NCBI GenBank assembly: GCA_031553805.1
Contig: JAVBLC010000012.1
Coordinates: forward strand, 31,221-95,220
DNA length: 64,000 bases
Direction: 5' to 3'
Origin: JAITVB01 sp031553805
GTDB lineage: Bacteria; Bacteroidota; Bacteroidia; Bacteroidales; Rikenellaceae
A model generated the notes under the pieces. It was not told the DNA's origin and searched no databases. It saw only the letters and a program-made list of their open reading frames with translations. Made by a program: the position numbers and the translations under genes. Positions 34,593-43,404 of the stretch are shown piece by piece (the stretch's first letter is position 1; each line of letters opens with the position of its first letter).

Positions 34593-35090
34593 GTGCGTCC
34601 CCGCACTGGGAGATTTTTTCAAACTAAATCACCCCGGAAAAACGAAGTTTTTAGCTTCGCTGAGCTCCACTTCGCTCCGGTTCAGAAAAATTTTTAACGA
34701 CGTTGAGCTCGCTTGCTGCTTACTTGCTTAACGCAAGTTCCCGTCCTTCGGACGGGCAGCAATCTCGGTTGCGGCGTTTTTTATAAAAAGCGCCAGTCCT
34801 TTCGCGGAACGTCTCTCGGCGCAACCAAAGAGCGCGATGGCCACACTCCCAAAGATTTTATGCATGATCCGGCCCTTTAGAGGGCAAACCCTCCAATGCA
34901 CAAAAATCTCTCGTGCGAGGCCCCTAAACAGTGCGGCGGGCTCTGCCCCCCGTCAATATGATGTGTTTTCGCACCAGTCTAACTATTGCTCAATCATCAC
35001 TGCGTCGTCACTTTCTTATGTTACCTCCCTGCGGTCGGTGAACTCGCCCGCCGCTTTGCGGCGACCTCGGTTGGCTGCCATTCCCTTTCT
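34593..35090 (+). repeat. Modular palindromic intergenic repeat, long copy B (degenerate)
   Basis: The repeat starts at the base after the cysE stop with GTGCGTCCCCGCACTGGGAG. It continues with the AACGACGTTGAGCTCGC / ATCTCGGTTGCGGCG module, a 22-nt palindrome with one mismatch (34773-34794), and the inverted pair AGATTTTATGC (34853-34863) / GCACAAAAATCT (34898-34909, one mismatch). The G+C hairpin is decayed here. From about 35025 a second piece of the GAACTCGCCCGCCGC...CGACCTCGGTT module follows. No gene is supported in this 578-nt gap. Confidence 0.8.
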
Positions 35091-35154
35091 TTGGATTGCC
35101 GACTGTAAGTGAACGAAATGCGGCACATCTTTCAGCAATGCGCTATAAATTTCG

Positions 35155-35162
35155 TACCTTTG
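35155..35162 (+). promoter_or_regulatory. -7 promoter box (TACCTTTG) of the MATE gene
   Basis: Exact TAnnTTTG match only 8 nt before the ATG at 35171, implying an almost leaderless transcript if used. Confidence 0.55.
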
Positions 35163-35170
35163 CCGGCCGT

Positions 35171-36523
35171 ATGAACTTCAAAAAATATATCCCCGAATAC
35201 AAAAAAACGCTGGCGCTGGCGCTGCCCGTGATCCTGGCCCAGGCAGGACAGGTCTTTGTGCAGATCGCCGACAACGTGATGGTGGGCCGGCTGGGCGCGA
35301 CGCAACTGGCAGCGGCGGCCTTTGGCGGAGCCATCTTCTGGAACGGGATGGTACTCGGCATCGGCGTGTCGTTCGGACTGACGCCGATCATCGGCCAACT
35401 CTTCGTGAAACGCGGCACACGCCGCGATTCGGCCCATTTCTTCCAGAACTCACTCCTGCTTAACCTGCTGGTGGGTGTGGCGCTTGCCCTTGTCCTGTGG
35501 GGAATTTCACGTGCATTCCCTTATATGGGACAGGAAGAGGGGGTGATCGAACTGGCGACGCCCTACTACAGCTACCTGCTGCTGTCGATCGTGCCCTTTA
35601 TGCTGTTCAACGCTTTCCGGCAGTTTTTCGAGGGACTGGGGAACACGCGGATGGCGATGTGGATAACCCTTAGTGCCAACGTACTGAATATCATACTGAA
35701 CTACGCTTTCATTTATGGCCATTTCGGCGCGCCGGCGATGGGCGTGGCCGGGGCCGGGCTGGCGACGTTCGTTTCGCGCGCGTTGATGCCTGTGGCCTTC
35801 TGGATCTATATGCTTTACAAAAACTCTTACCGCCGCTATTTTGCCTTTTTCCGCCGCGACCATTTTTCGCTGGCGCGGGTGATGGCGCTTGGAAAAATGG
35901 GGTTTCCGATCGCGATGCAGATGTTGATGGAGGTGACCGCTTTCTCGCTCACAGCGATTATGATGGGCTGGTTCGGCGCGGTACCGTTGGCGGCGAGCCA
36001 GATTACGCTGCAGATGGTGACGATGTCATTCCTCACCGTGGGCGGCATCGCCTCGGCGGTGACGATCCGCATCAGCCACGAGGCGGGCCGTGGCGACCTG
36101 CGGGCCGTGCGCCGGGTGTCGACATCGGCCTACCACCTGACGATCGCCTACATGGCGCTGATGGGCGGGATTTTTGTGATTTTCCGGCATTGGATCGCGG
36201 CGGCGTTTACGCCCGACCCCGCGGTGATCGCCTTGGCGGCACAGCTGCTGATCGTGGGCGCTATCTTCGAAATCTCGGACGGGCTGCAGGCCGTCACCCT
36301 GGGGATGCTGCGCGGGATCAAAGACGTGCGTGGGCCGATGGTGGTCGCCTTTTTCGCCTACATTGCGATCAACCTGCCGGTGGCTTACCTGCTGGCTTTC
36401 CCGCTGGGATTGGGGCCTGTAGGACTCTGGGCGGGCTTTGTCTTCGGGTTGACCACGGCCGCCGTGCTCTTCATCCGCCGCTACCGCCGCGACCTGCGGA
36501 AAATGACCCTCGCACGGCGCTGA
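35171..36523 (+). CDS. MATE family multidrug efflux transporter
   Basis: A 450-residue inner-membrane protein with about 12 hydrophobic segments, expected to export cationic drugs or metabolites using a sodium or proton gradient. MATE signatures include LALPVILAQAGQVFVQIADNVMVGRLG (about 15-41), FFEGLGNTRMAM (about 155-166) and, in the second half, a matching ALGKMGFPIAMQMLMEV. The start is ATG 35171 (MNFKKYIPEYKKTL); the frame is open 25 codons further up but crosses the promoter box. gyrB follows on the same strand from its own promoter. Confidence 0.93.
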   Translation: MNFKKYIPEYKKTLALALPVILAQAGQVFVQIADNVMVGRLGATQLAAAAFGGAIFWNGMVLGIGVSFGLTPIIGQLFVKRGTRRDSAHFFQNSLLLNLLVGVALALVLWGISRAFPYMGQEEGVIELATPYYSYLLLSIVPFMLFNAFRQFFEGLGNTRMAMWITLSANVLNIILNYAFIYGHFGAPAMGVAGAGLATFVSRALMPVAFWIYMLYKNSYRRYFAFFRRDHFSLARVMALGKMGFPIAMQMLMEVTAFSLTAIMMGWFGAVPLAASQITLQMVTMSFLTVGGIASAVTIRISHEAGRGDLRAVRRVSTSAYHLTIAYMALMGGIFVIFRHWIAAAFTPDPAVIALAAQLLIVGAIFEISDGLQAVTLGMLRGIKDVRGPMVVAFFAYIAINLPVAYLLAFPLGLGPVGLWAGFVFGLTTAAVLFIRRYRRDLRKMTLARR

Positions 36524-36575
36524 AAAAGGAGGAAAACGAGGAGAGTTTTGTCGCGGTTTTTCCGAAAAAAATAAC

Positions 36576-36583
36576 TACATTTG
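36576..36583 (+). promoter_or_regulatory. -7 promoter box (TACATTTG) of gyrB
   Basis: Exact TAnnTTTG match 25 nt before the chosen gyrB ATG at 36608. It lies within the 9-codon upstream extension of the frame, which supports the downstream start. Confidence 0.65.
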
Positions 36584-36607
36584 TACTTTGTATTTTTAAA
36601 GACTTAT

Positions 36608-38560
36608 ATGAGCGAAGAAATCAAGAAAACAGACGTGCAGGAAGACTATTCCGCATCAAGCATACAGGTGCTCGAAGGACTCGAAGCGGTGCGCAAGCGC
36701 CCGGCGATGTATATCGGCGATATCGGCGTCAAGGGGCTCCACCACCTGGTCTATGAAGTGGTCGACAACTCGATCGACGAGGCGTTGGCCGGCTTCTGCT
36801 CCCGCATCGATGTAACGATCAACGAAGACAATTCGATCACGGTGGTCGACGACGGCCGCGGCATTCCGGTCGACTGGCACGAGAAAGAGAACAACTCGGC
36901 CCTGGAGGTGGTGCTGACCGTGCTGCACGCCGGGGGCAAGTTCGACAAGGACTCCTACAAGGTGTCGGGCGGGCTGCACGGCGTGGGGGTCTCCTGCGTC
37001 AACGCGTTGTCCGACCTGCTGATCGCCGAAGTGCATAAAGGCGGCAAGATCTACCAACAGAAATACAGCAAGGGAGCCCCCATCACCAAACTCGAAGTGC
37101 TGGGCGAGGCGACCGATACCGGGACGATCATCACGTTCCATCCCGATCCAACGATCTTTTCCGTATCGGAATACAGCCAGGAAATCCTGTCGACCCGTTT
37201 GCGGGAACTGGCTTTTTTGAACAAAGGCATTCTCCTCACGCTGACCGACCGTCGCGAGAAAGACGACAAGGGCGAATTCGTCCACCAGGAATTTTACTCG
37301 AAAGAGGGACTCAAGGAATTTGTTGAATACCTGGATCAAAACCGTGAAAAACTGATCGAAAACTCGATCTACATCGACACCGAAAAAGAGGGGGTACCCG
37401 TGGAAGTGGCGCTGCAATACAACACCAGCTTCTCGGAAAACGTCCATTCTTATGTGAACAACATCAACCCGATCGAGGGCGGGACACACCTCACCGGCTT
37501 CCGTCGCGCGCTGACCCGCACGCTCAAGAAATACGCCGAGGACTCGGGCATGCTCGCCAAGTTGAAATTCGACATCAACGGCGACGATTTTCGAGAAGGG
37601 CTTACTGCCATTATTTCAGTAAAGGTCGCTGAGCCCCAGTTCGAAGGACAGACCAAGACCAAACTCGGCAACGGCGAAATCGCCGGTGCTGTGGACCAAG
37701 CCATCGCCGCTGCGCTGAGCAACTACCTCGAAGAAAACCCGAAGGACGCCCGCGCCATCGTGTCGAAGGTGATCCTGGCTGCCACGGCCCGCCACGCCGC
37801 CCGCAAAGCGCGCGAACTGGTGCAGCGCAAGACCGTGCTTTCGGGGTCGGGCTTGCCCGGCAAACTGGCCGACTGCTCCTCGCGCGATCGCAGCATCACA
37901 GAAATCTTCCTCGTCGAAGGAGACTCGGCAGGCGGTACCGCCAAACAGGGCCGCGACCGCAATTTTCAGGCTATCCTCCCCCTGCGCGGGAAGATACTGA
38001 ACGTCGAAAAGGCAATGGACCACAAGATCTTCGACAGCGAAGAAATCAAAAACATTTTCACGGCATTGGGCGTGACGATCGGCACCGAGGAAGACAGCAA
38101 AGCACTCAACCTCGAAAAGCTGCGTTACGACAAGATCGTGATCATGACCGATGCCGACGTCGACGGTAGCCATATCGCGACGCTGATCATGACCTTCTTC
38201 TTCCGCCACATGAACCAGTTGATCCAGAACGGCCACCTCTACATCGCCACCCCGCCGCTCTACCTGGTCAAAAAAGGGAAAAACGAACGTTACTGCTGGA
38301 CCGATGACGAACGCGGCCAGATCACCGACGAATGGGGCGCCAAGGGCCTGCACGTGCAGCGCTACAAGGGGCTGGGTGAGATGAACGCCGAACAACTGTG
38401 GAGCACAACGATGAACCCCGAAGCGCGTATCCTGCGCCAGGTGACGATCGAGAGCGCCGCCGAAGCCGACCGCATCTTCTCGATGCTGATGGGCGACGAA
38501 GTGGCCCCGCGCCGCGAGTTCATCGAAAAGCACGCCAAGTACGCCAACATCGACGCATAG
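36608..38560 (+). CDS. gyrB: DNA gyrase subunit B
   Basis: A 650-residue ATPase subunit that introduces negative supercoils with GyrA. GHKL ATPase motifs: LEAVRKRPAMYIGD, VYEVVDNSIDEALAG, VDDGRGIPV and GGLHGVGVSCVNALS. The transducer domain (about 225-395) contains NNINPIEGGTHLTGF. The Toprim domain has LVEGDSAGGTAKQGRDR and MTDADVDGSHIATL, and the C-terminal tail has QRYKGLGEMNAEQLW. The short form without the 165-residue proteobacterial insert is normal here. MSEEIKK at 36608 is preferred over the upstream TTG at 36581. Confidence 0.97.
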   Translation: MSEEIKKTDVQEDYSASSIQVLEGLEAVRKRPAMYIGDIGVKGLHHLVYEVVDNSIDEALAGFCSRIDVTINEDNSITVVDDGRGIPVDWHEKENNSALEVVLTVLHAGGKFDKDSYKVSGGLHGVGVSCVNALSDLLIAEVHKGGKIYQQKYSKGAPITKLEVLGEATDTGTIITFHPDPTIFSVSEYSQEILSTRLRELAFLNKGILLTLTDRREKDDKGEFVHQEFYSKEGLKEFVEYLDQNREKLIENSIYIDTEKEGVPVEVALQYNTSFSENVHSYVNNINPIEGGTHLTGFRRALTRTLKKYAEDSGMLAKLKFDINGDDFREGLTAIISVKVAEPQFEGQTKTKLGNGEIAGAVDQAIAAALSNYLEENPKDARAIVSKVILAATARHAARKARELVQRKTVLSGSGLPGKLADCSSRDRSITEIFLVEGDSAGGTAKQGRDRNFQAILPLRGKILNVEKAMDHKIFDSEEIKNIFTALGVTIGTEEDSKALNLEKLRYDKIVIMTDADVDGSHIATLIMTFFFRHMNQLIQNGHLYIATPPLYLVKKGKNERYCWTDDERGQITDEWGAKGLHVQRYKGLGEMNAEQLWSTTMNPEARILRQVTIESAAEADRIFSMLMGDEVAPRREFIEKHAKYANIDA

Positions 38561-38572
38561 ATTCAGTTGGAT

Positions 38573-38676
38573 GTTAGGAATTAAGAGTTCGGAGTTGGGC
38601 TTCGCCCCTGATAACTTGTAACTCCCAAGTTGCCACTTGCAACTCCTAATTCCTAACTCGTAACTCCTAACTAAAA
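38573..38676. repeat. AACTCCTAA-type imperfect inverted/tandem repeat between gyrB and ftsE
   Basis: GTTAGGAATTAAGAGTT (38573-38589) is mirrored by AACTCCTAATTCCTAAC (38641-38657), and short units of the type (A/G)TAACTC(C)TAACT recur to 38672. This low-complexity spacer fills the whole 119-nt gap and lacks an evident promoter. Confidence 0.65.
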
Positions 38677-38679
38677 GAA

Positions 38680-39519
38680 ATGGATTCCGTAATAGTACTG
38701 AAGGGGGCCTCGATCTATCACCCGGGGGATTCAGGCCGCGAAAGCGATCCGGGGAGCGACCTGATCCTGTCGAACGTCAACGTATCGATCGGCAAAGGAG
38801 AGCTGGTCTACCTGATCGGCCGGGTGGGAAGCGGCAAGAGTTCTTTCCTGAAAACGCTCTACGCCGACCTGCCCCTGCGCGAAGGCGCAGGAGAGATCGC
38901 AGGCTTCGACCTGCGCCGGTTGCGGTCGCGCGACGTGCCCTGCCTGCGCCGCCGGCTGGGGATTGTTTTCCAGGACTTCCAGCTTTTGGCCGATCGCAAT
39001 GTGTATGAAAATCTGCGGTTTGTGCTGCGGGCCACCGAATGGAAAGACGGATCGGAGATCGAGCGGCGCATCGAGGAAGTCCTCGGCCTGGTCGACCTCG
39101 GCCACAAGGCCTACCGGATGCCGTTCCAGCTCTCGGGCGGCGAACAGCAACGCCTGTCGATCGCCCGCGCCCTGCTGAACCACCCCGAGGTGATCCTGGC
39201 CGACGAGCCGACGGGCAACCTCGACCCGGCCGCCGCCGAACTGATTATGCGCATCTTCGATGACGCGATCCGCACCACGGGTTGCTCGGTGGTGATGGCG
39301 ACCCACAACATCACCAACATCCACAACTTCCCCTCGCGCACGCTACGCTTTGCCCTGGGTCGTGTCGAAGAGATCGATGTGCAACATATTTTCGGCCACA
39401 CATCGGACACTATCGAACCCGATCCCGACGAATTTTCCGAATTCTCCGGCGATGTAACAAGCCTGGACGAACCGAGCCTCTTCCCTGCCGAAGAATCTAC
39501 CACTGCCCCCACCGAGTAA
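38680..39519 (+). CDS. ftsE: FtsE-type cell-division ABC ATPase with acidic C-terminal extension
   Basis: A 279-residue ATPase that in other bacteria works with FtsX at the septum to activate peptidoglycan hydrolases. Walker A is GRVGSGKSS (about 46-54), the Q-loop is GIVFQDFQLL, the signature is LSGGEQQRLS and Walker B is VILADEPTG. FtsE is usually 220-230 residues. This one has about 50 extra residues at the C-terminus, rich in D, E, S and P, plus a small insertion near residues 17-27. No ftsX lies next to it. The next gene, 24 nt on, encodes an exported glycosidase. Confidence 0.85.
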   Translation: MDSVIVLKGASIYHPGDSGRESDPGSDLILSNVNVSIGKGELVYLIGRVGSGKSSFLKTLYADLPLREGAGEIAGFDLRRLRSRDVPCLRRRLGIVFQDFQLLADRNVYENLRFVLRATEWKDGSEIERRIEEVLGLVDLGHKAYRMPFQLSGGEQQRLSIARALLNHPEVILADEPTGNLDPAAAELIMRIFDDAIRTTGCSVVMATHNITNIHNFPSRTLRFALGRVEEIDVQHIFGHTSDTIEPDPDEFSEFSGDVTSLDEPSLFPAEESTTAPTE

Positions 39520-39543
39520 TCAGAACGATAAAAACCCTACGAA

Positions 39544-41094
39544 ATGAAAAATTTCCGGAATTTTTGCCTTACCGCTCTCCTCGCCTTGGTCGGTGGCACC
39601 CTTGCGGCGCAAACCGCGCAAGAACCCGCCGTGTTGAAAACGGCCGACTACAAATGCCTGGTCGACTACCTCAACCGCATGGAAACCCCCAACATCACCA
39701 ACGCCATCTCGAACGAAGAAGCGTGGGGATGGATGGAGAAAAACATCCCGCTGTTTGACTGCCCGCAGGACAATTTTCGGGAAATCTACTATTTTCGCTG
39801 GTGGTCGTTCCGGAAGCATATTATCAGCACGCCCAAAGGCTATGTGGTGAGCGAATTCCTGATCAAGCGGCCCTATGCCGACCAGTACAACATCATCGCC
39901 TGCGCCATCGGCCACCACGTCTACGAGATGCGCTGGCTGCACGACAAAACCTACCTCGAAGACTACCTGAACTTTTGGTACACAGGCAACGACGGCAAAC
40001 CGATGTCAAAGCTCCACGCTTTTAGCAGCTGGGCGCCTGATGCGCTGTGGAACGCCTACCTGGTCAACGGCGACAAAGACTTTTTGACTTATATGTATCC
40101 GCTCTTCAAGACGGATTATGCGCGGTGGGAAACCGAAAAACGCCTGAGCGACGGCCTGTTCTGGCAGCGCGACGTGTCGGACGGGATGGAAGAGTCGGCC
40201 AGCGGCGGGCGCAACGTGCAGAACAAACGCCCGACGATCAACAGCTATATGTACGGCAACGCGGTGGCCCTGTCGAAAACCGCCGCCCTGATGGGCAACA
40301 AAACCGATGTGGCTTATTTCCAGCACAAGGCCGATACACTCAAGAATCTGATCCAGGCAAAGCTGTGGAACAACGACAGCAAATTCTTCGAAACGTTCCA
40401 GCAGGGCGACACGTTGGCCAAGGTGCGTGAGGCGATCGGCTTCATTCCGTGGTATTTCAACCTGCCCGACGGCGGGAAGTATGACGCGGCCTGGTTGCAA
40501 TTCGACGATCCGCGCGGGTTCAACGCCCCCTTCGGGCTGACCACCTGCGAACGACGCAGCCCGCTGTTCCGCAGCCACGGTTGCTGCAGTTGCGAATGGG
40601 ACGGTGCGGTTTGGCCTTTCGCCAGCTCGCAAACGCTCACCGCGTTGGCCAACTTTTTGAATAATTACCAGCAAACCACGATCCGTGACACGTCGTATTT
40701 CAATCAAATGCAGAAATACGTCGAGTCGCAATATTACCGCGGTCGTCCCTACATCGGCGAGTACCTCGACGAAACGACCGGCTACTGGCTCAAGGGCGAT
40801 CAGGAACGCAGCCGCTATTACAACCACTCGACCTTTGCCGACCTGATGATCAGCGGGCTGATGGGCCTGCGTCCGGCCGAGGGCGACACTTTCCGCGTGG
40901 CGCCGCTGGTACCCGATGGCAAGTGGGATTGGTTCTGCCTCGACAACGTGAATTACCGCGGCCGGATGGTAACCATCATCTGGGACAAAACCGGAACGAA
41001 ATATAACAAAGGGAAAGGCCTGACCGTCCTGCTCGACGGCAAACCGGCCGCCCACGGCGACACACTGGCGCCGCTGACCGTAAAACTGAAATAA
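39544..41094 (+). CDS. Exported MGH1-like (six-hairpin) glycoside hydrolase
   Basis: A 516-residue exported protein; signal peptide about 1-22 ending LAA|Q. The body is helical with (alpha/alpha)6 toroid features: DGMEESASGGRNVQNKRPTINSYMYGNAVALSKTAALMG (about 217-255), PWYFNLPD and WDGAVWPFASSQT, with a short C-terminal beta region. These resemble the mannosylglycerate-hydrolase/GH63-type catalytic domain used for several alpha-glycosidases. Acidic residues in DGMEES and CEWDG are candidates for catalysis, but the pair is not proven. It follows ftsE by 24 nt and ends in a strong bidirectional terminator. The substrate is unknown. Confidence 0.78.
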   Translation: MKNFRNFCLTALLALVGGTLAAQTAQEPAVLKTADYKCLVDYLNRMETPNITNAISNEEAWGWMEKNIPLFDCPQDNFREIYYFRWWSFRKHIISTPKGYVVSEFLIKRPYADQYNIIACAIGHHVYEMRWLHDKTYLEDYLNFWYTGNDGKPMSKLHAFSSWAPDALWNAYLVNGDKDFLTYMYPLFKTDYARWETEKRLSDGLFWQRDVSDGMEESASGGRNVQNKRPTINSYMYGNAVALSKTAALMGNKTDVAYFQHKADTLKNLIQAKLWNNDSKFFETFQQGDTLAKVREAIGFIPWYFNLPDGGKYDAAWLQFDDPRGFNAPFGLTTCERRSPLFRSHGCCSCEWDGAVWPFASSQTLTALANFLNNYQQTTIRDTSYFNQMQKYVESQYYRGRPYIGEYLDETTGYWLKGDQERSRYYNHSTFADLMISGLMGLRPAEGDTFRVAPLVPDGKWDWFCLDNVNYRGRMVTIIWDKTGTKYNKGKGLTVLLDGKPAAHGDTLAPLTVKLK

Positions 41095-41111
41095 TCCGGC
41101 GGAAGCCAAAC

Positions 41112-41146
41112 AAAAAAGCCGCATGATAATATCGTGCGGCTTTTTT
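41112..41146. terminator. Bidirectional terminator between the MGH1-like and DUF362 genes
   Basis: Arms AAAAAAGCCGCA (41112-41123) and TGCGGCTTTTTT (41135-41146) with an 11-nt loop. A-tract and T-tract flank the stem, so it can stop transcripts from both converging operons. Confidence 0.9.
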
Positions 41147-41161
41147 CATATTTAGTCCGAG

Positions 41162-42274
41162 TTATACTTTTACCAAATCGTATCCCGTCGTACCAAGGCC
41201 GATCGCTTCGGCATGGACCAGCCCGACTTTCCAGTCGGTGTGGGGATGCACGACTTTAAATTTGTCGATGTTGGTCAGGTCGGCCTTGCCTTGCGGGTTG
41301 GCAGCGCTGCCGCGCACCGCCGGGGCCCCCGCCACCAGATCGGCGCAGGCCTGGTCCAAAGCCACGGGGTCGAACGAGGCCGCCATCCCCAGGTCAGGCA
41401 CGATCGGGATATCGTTGCAGTCGAAACAGTCGCAGTTGGGCGACACGTTCATGATGAAACTCACGTGGAAATGAGGTTTTTCGTTGAGAATAGCCCAGGT
41501 GTACTCGGCGATCTTGCGGTTCATCACTTCCGACGAATTCTCCCAAACGGGCTGTGCCGCATCGAAGCGGCACACGGCGATGCACTGGCCGCATCCCACG
41601 CAAAGGTCGTAATTGATCTCGGCCCGTTTTTTCACGTTGAGCGTCACCGCTCCGTAGTTGCAATCCTTCACACACTGGCGGCAACCGGTGCAATTATTCT
41701 GATCGATAATCGGCTTCGACGACGAGTGCAAGTCGAGTTTCCCGCCGCGGCTGGCCGCTCCCATGCCGAGGTTTTTCAGCACGCCGCCGAATCCCGCCTG
41801 TTCGTGGCCCTTGAAGTGGGTCATCGACACGATCACATCGGCGTCGGCTACGGCTGAACCGATTTTGGCCGATTTGCACACCGGCAGATCGAGCGAAATT
41901 TCGCGGTATTCGGTGCCTTTCAGCCCATCAGCAATAATCACCGGGGCTTTGAGCGTAAGGGCGCTGAAACCGTGTTCCTGGGCGCTTTCGAGGTGGTCGA
42001 TCGCGTTCGACCGGCGGCCCGAATAGAGCGTGTTCGAGTCGGTAAAAAAGACGCGGGCGCCCAGGCCCTGCAGGATCGTGGCCATCCGGGCGGCATAGTT
42101 GTGACGGATGTAGGCCAGATTGCCCGGCTCACCGAAGTGAATCTTGACCGCGGTAAATTTGTCCTTGCAATCGAGCGATTCGATGCCGGCCGCTTTCACT
42201 AAGCGTTCCATCTTATCCAACAGGTTGATCGTCCCGTTGGTCTTCATATCGGTAAAATAGACTTTCGATGCCAT
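41162..42274 (-). CDS. DUF362 domain protein with two 4Fe-4S clusters
   Basis: A 370-residue cytoplasmic iron-sulfur protein. The DUF362 part (about 1-180) has KIHFGEPGNLAYIR, TDSNTLYSGRRSNAIDHLESA and MTHFKGHEQAGFGGVLKNLGMG. Two ferredoxin motifs follow: CTGCRQCVKDCNYGA and CVGCGQCIAVCRFDA (about 195-245), then SPNCDCFDCND. All eight cluster cysteines are present. The substrate and electron partner are unknown. ATG 42274 (MASKVYFTD) is preferred; the frame is open 24 codons upstream but that overlaps meaB. It is the last gene of the VTT-aroE-meaB-DUF362 operon. Confidence 0.88.
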   Translation of the reverse strand: MASKVYFTDMKTNGTINLLDKMERLVKAAGIESLDCKDKFTAVKIHFGEPGNLAYIRHNYAARMATILQGLGARVFFTDSNTLYSGRRSNAIDHLESAQEHGFSALTLKAPVIIADGLKGTEYREISLDLPVCKSAKIGSAVADADVIVSMTHFKGHEQAGFGGVLKNLGMGAASRGGKLDLHSSSKPIIDQNNCTGCRQCVKDCNYGAVTLNVKKRAEINYDLCVGCGQCIAVCRFDAAQPVWENSSEVMNRKIAEYTWAILNEKPHFHVSFIMNVSPNCDCFDCNDIPIVPDLGMAASFDPVALDQACADLVAGAPAVRGSAANPQGKADLTNIDKFKVVHPHTDWKVGLVHAEAIGLGTTGYDLVKV

Positions 42275-42290
42275 GGGGGGAGTGGGTGGG

Positions 42291-43400
42291 TTATTCTTCC
42301 TGGTAGACAGACTCGTAATAAAGATCGAGCAGGCGGCGGGCGGCAACGAACGAACTCAGGCGGTTTTCCAACACCTCACGTTCCATCGCATCCAAAGCCG
42401 TTTTAACACGCTCGTTGTGATAAAATCCTTCGCGCAGCGCCTCGTCAATCGTTTCGTACATCCAGTATTTGGCCTGCTGATGACGATTGAGTTCAAAGAA
42501 ACCGTTCCTTTTCGTAAACTTCAGAAAATCCTCTATGCCGCCCCAAAGTTCGGTCAGGCCGATTTTCTGGTGCGAAGAACAGGTGTAGACCCGCGGTTTC
42601 CAGCCCGACTCGGGCATCGGAAAGAGGCTCAGCGCATTGAGGAACTGGCGGCGGGTCAGGTCGGCGCGTTCGACGTTGGCGCCGTCGGCCTTGGTGATCG
42701 CCACCAGGTCGGCCATCTCCATGATCCCGCGCTTGATGCCCTGCAACTCGTCGCCCGCACCCGAGATCTGGAGCATCAGGAAGAGGTCGACCATCGAGTG
42801 CACAGCCGTTTCAGACTGCCCCACCCCGACGGTTTCGATGAAGATCACGTCGAACCCGGCCGCTTCGCAAAGCACCACCGTTTCGCGCGTCTTGCGCGCC
42901 ACGCCCCCCAGCGAACCCGCCGATGGCGAAGGGCGGATAAAGGCGTCGGGGTTGTGGACGAGGGTTTCCATCCGGGTCTTGTCGCCCAGGATCGAGCCGC
43001 CGCTGCGCTCCGAACTTGGGTCGATCGCCAGTACGGCCAGTTTGTGGCCCAGACCGGTGATCTGGTTACCGATCGCTTCGATGAACGACGATTTTCCGGC
43101 GCCCGGCACACCGGTGATGCCGATGCGCACCGAACGTCCCGTATGAGGCAGGCAGCGTTCGATGATTTCCTGCGACTGGGCGTAATGTTCGGGCAACAGG
43201 CTTTCGACCAGCGTGATCGCCCGGCTCAGGATCGTGATGTTTCCCGCCAGGATGCCTTCGACATAATCGTCAGTGGTCAGCACCCGCCGCGCCCGCTTTT
43301 TGAAATAAGGGTTTACGATGGGGGGCTGCTCGATGCCGGCGTTGACCTTTAGGGCGCTGTCGGCGTGTTGCTCTTTATGGTGTTCTTCGTAGTGTTCCAT
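42291..43400 (-). CDS. meaB: Methylmalonyl-CoA mutase-associated GTPase MeaB
   Basis: A 369-residue G3E-family GTPase that guards B12-dependent methylmalonyl-CoA mutase. The motifs are ITGVPGAGKSSFIEA (P-loop), LAIDPSSERSGGSILGDKTRM, ETVGVGQSE (switch II) and ITKADG (base specificity). This implies the succinate-propionate pathway in the host; the mutase itself is not in the window. The start is taken at ATG 43400 (MEHYEEHHKEQH), because the frame's upstream extension would overlap aroE; 4 nt separate it from the aroE stop. The His/Glu-rich N-terminus is unremarkable. Confidence 0.95.
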   Translation of the reverse strand: MEHYEEHHKEQHADSALKVNAGIEQPPIVNPYFKKRARRVLTTDDYVEGILAGNITILSRAITLVESLLPEHYAQSQEIIERCLPHTGRSVRIGITGVPGAGKSSFIEAIGNQITGLGHKLAVLAIDPSSERSGGSILGDKTRMETLVHNPDAFIRPSPSAGSLGGVARKTRETVVLCEAAGFDVIFIETVGVGQSETAVHSMVDLFLMLQISGAGDELQGIKRGIMEMADLVAITKADGANVERADLTRRQFLNALSLFPMPESGWKPRVYTCSSHQKIGLTELWGGIEDFLKFTKRNGFFELNRHQQAKYWMYETIDEALREGFYHNERVKTALDAMEREVLENRLSSFVAARRLLDLYYESVYQEE

Positions 43401-43404
43401 GCTG

